A model generated the notes under the pieces. The model searched no databases and was not told where the DNA came from. It worked only from the letters and a program-made list of their open reading frames with translations. The position numbers were made by a program, and so were the translations under genes. Shown here piece after piece: positions 62,964 to 64,000 of a stretch of 64,000 nt of DNA. The DNA is taken from the NCBI RefSeq assembly GCF_000238375.3, contig NZ_AHBZ03000021.1:124001-188000 (forward strand), read 5' to 3'. Each line of letters begins with the position of its first letter. Position 1 is the first letter of the stretch. Origin of the DNA: Pseudoalteromonas citrea. GTDB taxonomy: Bacteria; Pseudomonadota; Gammaproteobacteria; Enterobacterales; Alteromonadaceae.

Positions 62964-64000
62964 ATGACCAAATATGCATTTATACTCCTGTCGATTTTAC
63001 TGCTATTAGGCTGTGAACCGGCACCCCAAAGACCAAACATCGACGCAGTACAATCTGTCAGTGGCAAGCCGGTGGACAGAAATCGAGGGGTGATCTTGCC
63101 ACAAGATCATGGGCCTCATTTAGAACAAGGTATCGAGTGGTGGTATGTAACCGCAAACCTTACAGCCACTACAGGTGAAACATTTGGCGTACAATGGACA
63201 CTATTTCGAACCCAGATGCCCCTCCCCATTAAATCCACTTGGTGGGACAATCAACTGTACTTTGCACATTTTGCGCTACAACATGAACAATCTCATGTGG
63301 CCTTTGAACGCTTCGCTCGAGTTGGCCAAGCTAATATCACAGCAAGTCCATTCGAGGCATATTTAGATGACTGGTCGCTGAAAAGTGCAGAATCAAACTT
63401 TTTACCTTTAAAAATGACCGCAAAACAGGGGGAATACGCGGTTGATGTTTCACTGAATAATAGTCCACTTACCTTGCATGGTGACAATGGATATAGCCAA
63501 AAAACCAACAGCGGACATGCTTCTTACTATTTTAGCTACCCTTTTCTTAAAACCAACGGCACCGTGACTTTTAACGGTAAAACATACTCAGTATCAGGGA
63601 ATGCTTGGTACGACAGAGAGTGGTCAGCCAGTCTAATTGATAAAAACCAACTAGGCTGGGATTGGTTTAGCTTAGCCAGTGACAACTCACCTAATGAAGG
63701 GCTGATGCTTTTTTGTATTCGTGATGCTCAGCAAAATTATGACTACTGTAGCGGCACCCGTATTGCCGAGAATGGTCAAACAACCCAGATCCCACAACAT
63801 GACATCAGCTTGCGTGTAGTAGAACAGATCACGCTCGATGGCGCACAATATCCAAGCCGGTGGAAAGTTGAATTGCCCAATACTGAACCTGTATTTATTG
63901 AATCCATCACAAAAAACGCTTTAAATAAACTATCAATACGATATTGGGAAGGCCGTGTAAAAGCCTCAGGCGGGTTCAATGGAACCGGCTATGCTGAGTT
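62964..64000 (+). CDS. AttH/CrtC-like lipocalin-domain lipoprotein (partial)
   Basis: The first 345 residues of a lipoprotein cut by the right edge (probably near its C-terminus, as family members are about 350-380 long). Lipobox LLGC with acylated C17. A two-domain lipocalin-like body follows with the AttH signatures QGIEWWYVTANL, FGVQWTLFR, GHASYYFSYPFL and the catalytic-looking GNAWYDREWSAS. The family includes carotenoid hydratase CrtC and AttH. With the ABC pair upstream it probably binds a hydrophobic ligand at the membrane surface. Confidence 0.85.
   Translation, partial: MTKYAFILLSILLLLGCEPAPQRPNIDAVQSVSGKPVDRNRGVILPQDHGPHLEQGIEWWYVTANLTATTGETFGVQWTLFRTQMPLPIKSTWWDNQLYFAHFALQHEQSHVAFERFARVGQANITASPFEAYLDDWSLKSAESNFLPLKMTAKQGEYAVDVSLNNSPLTLHGDNGYSQKTNSGHASYYFSYPFLKTNGTVTFNGKTYSVSGNAWYDREWSASLIDKNQLGWDWFSLASDNSPNEGLMLFCIRDAQQNYDYCSGTRIAENGQTTQIPQHDISLRVVEQITLDGAQYPSRWKVELPNTEPVFIESITKNALNKLSIRYWEGRVKASGGFNGTGYAE

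Noticed and set aside
1-64000. CRISPR arrays, prophage or integrase genes, toxin-antitoxin or restriction systems
   Set aside because: None seen: no regularly spaced repeats other than tRNA genes, no integrase, no recognisable phage or defence genes.

Overview
The window looks like chromosomal DNA from an AT-rich marine gammaproteobacterium of the Alteromonadales, most likely Pseudoalteromonas or a close relative. The reasons are the gene content (msbA-comEC, rlmKL-uup, zapC-pyrD, NAD-specific 180 kDa glutamate dehydrogenase, pepN, msrC-proQ-prc, yccA-tusDCBE, ribE opposite norM) and several families common in that order (DUF3466, DUF2835, DUF3080, DUF3718, tandem periplasmic amidohydrolases). 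This is inference from gene content; no database search was possible.

Layout. 1-3300 (minus): the N-terminal half of msbA, cut by the window edge, downstream of comEC. A DUF2062 membrane gene points away from comEC and their 5' ends overlap. 3841-16534 (minus): a DUF3466 surface protein, uup, a glutaredoxin-like gene, rlmKL, zapC, pyrD and gdhB. 16737-23656 (minus): a four-gene envelope module of DUF1302 beta-barrel, DUF1329 (LolA/LolB-like), a YCF48-type propeller and an MMPL/RND transporter. It has an operator-like palindrome upstream and a strong hairpin inside, and is the best candidate here for an under-described system (trans-envelope export of a hydrophobic molecule). 23895-32347 (minus): DUF2835, pepN, nhaC, prc, proQ, a 92-residue acidic protein, msrC and a small membrane protein. 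32498-32989: four identical tandem tRNA-Ser(TGA) genes with their own promoter and terminator.

33228-35257 (plus): yccA and the complete tusDCB-tusE sulfur relay for tRNA 2-thiouridylation. 35342-37965 (minus): two secreted amidohydrolase-family proteins, only one of which keeps the metal motif. 38076-44768: a degenerate HNH-like protein, DUF3718, DUF445, a fructosamine-kinase relative that has lost both catalytic aspartates, a CPXCG protein, ribE, norM and a DUF3080 lipoprotein. 44883-45063: two tRNA-Val(GAC) genes. Just beyond them lies a 5'-truncated IS5-family element whose transposase frame breaks exactly at A AAA AAG.

46727-64000 is more accessory: a MacB/LolCDE-like three-gene ABC transporter without an adaptor, a ~104-bp imperfect palindrome, a PD40 propeller protein, a metallo-beta-lactamase-fold protein with a degenerate metal site divergent from a LysR regulator, a stand-alone secD-secF pair without yajC, a Tat-exported PhoD phosphatase lipoprotein, a secreted HExxH protein, and an ABC transporter plus lipocalin-like lipoprotein operon resembling attEFGH, cut by the right edge.

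A recurring theme is enzyme folds with altered catalytic residues (fructosamine kinase, amidohydrolase, MBL and HNH-like proteins). Start sites were adjusted to upstream Shine-Dalgarno sequences where these were decisive.
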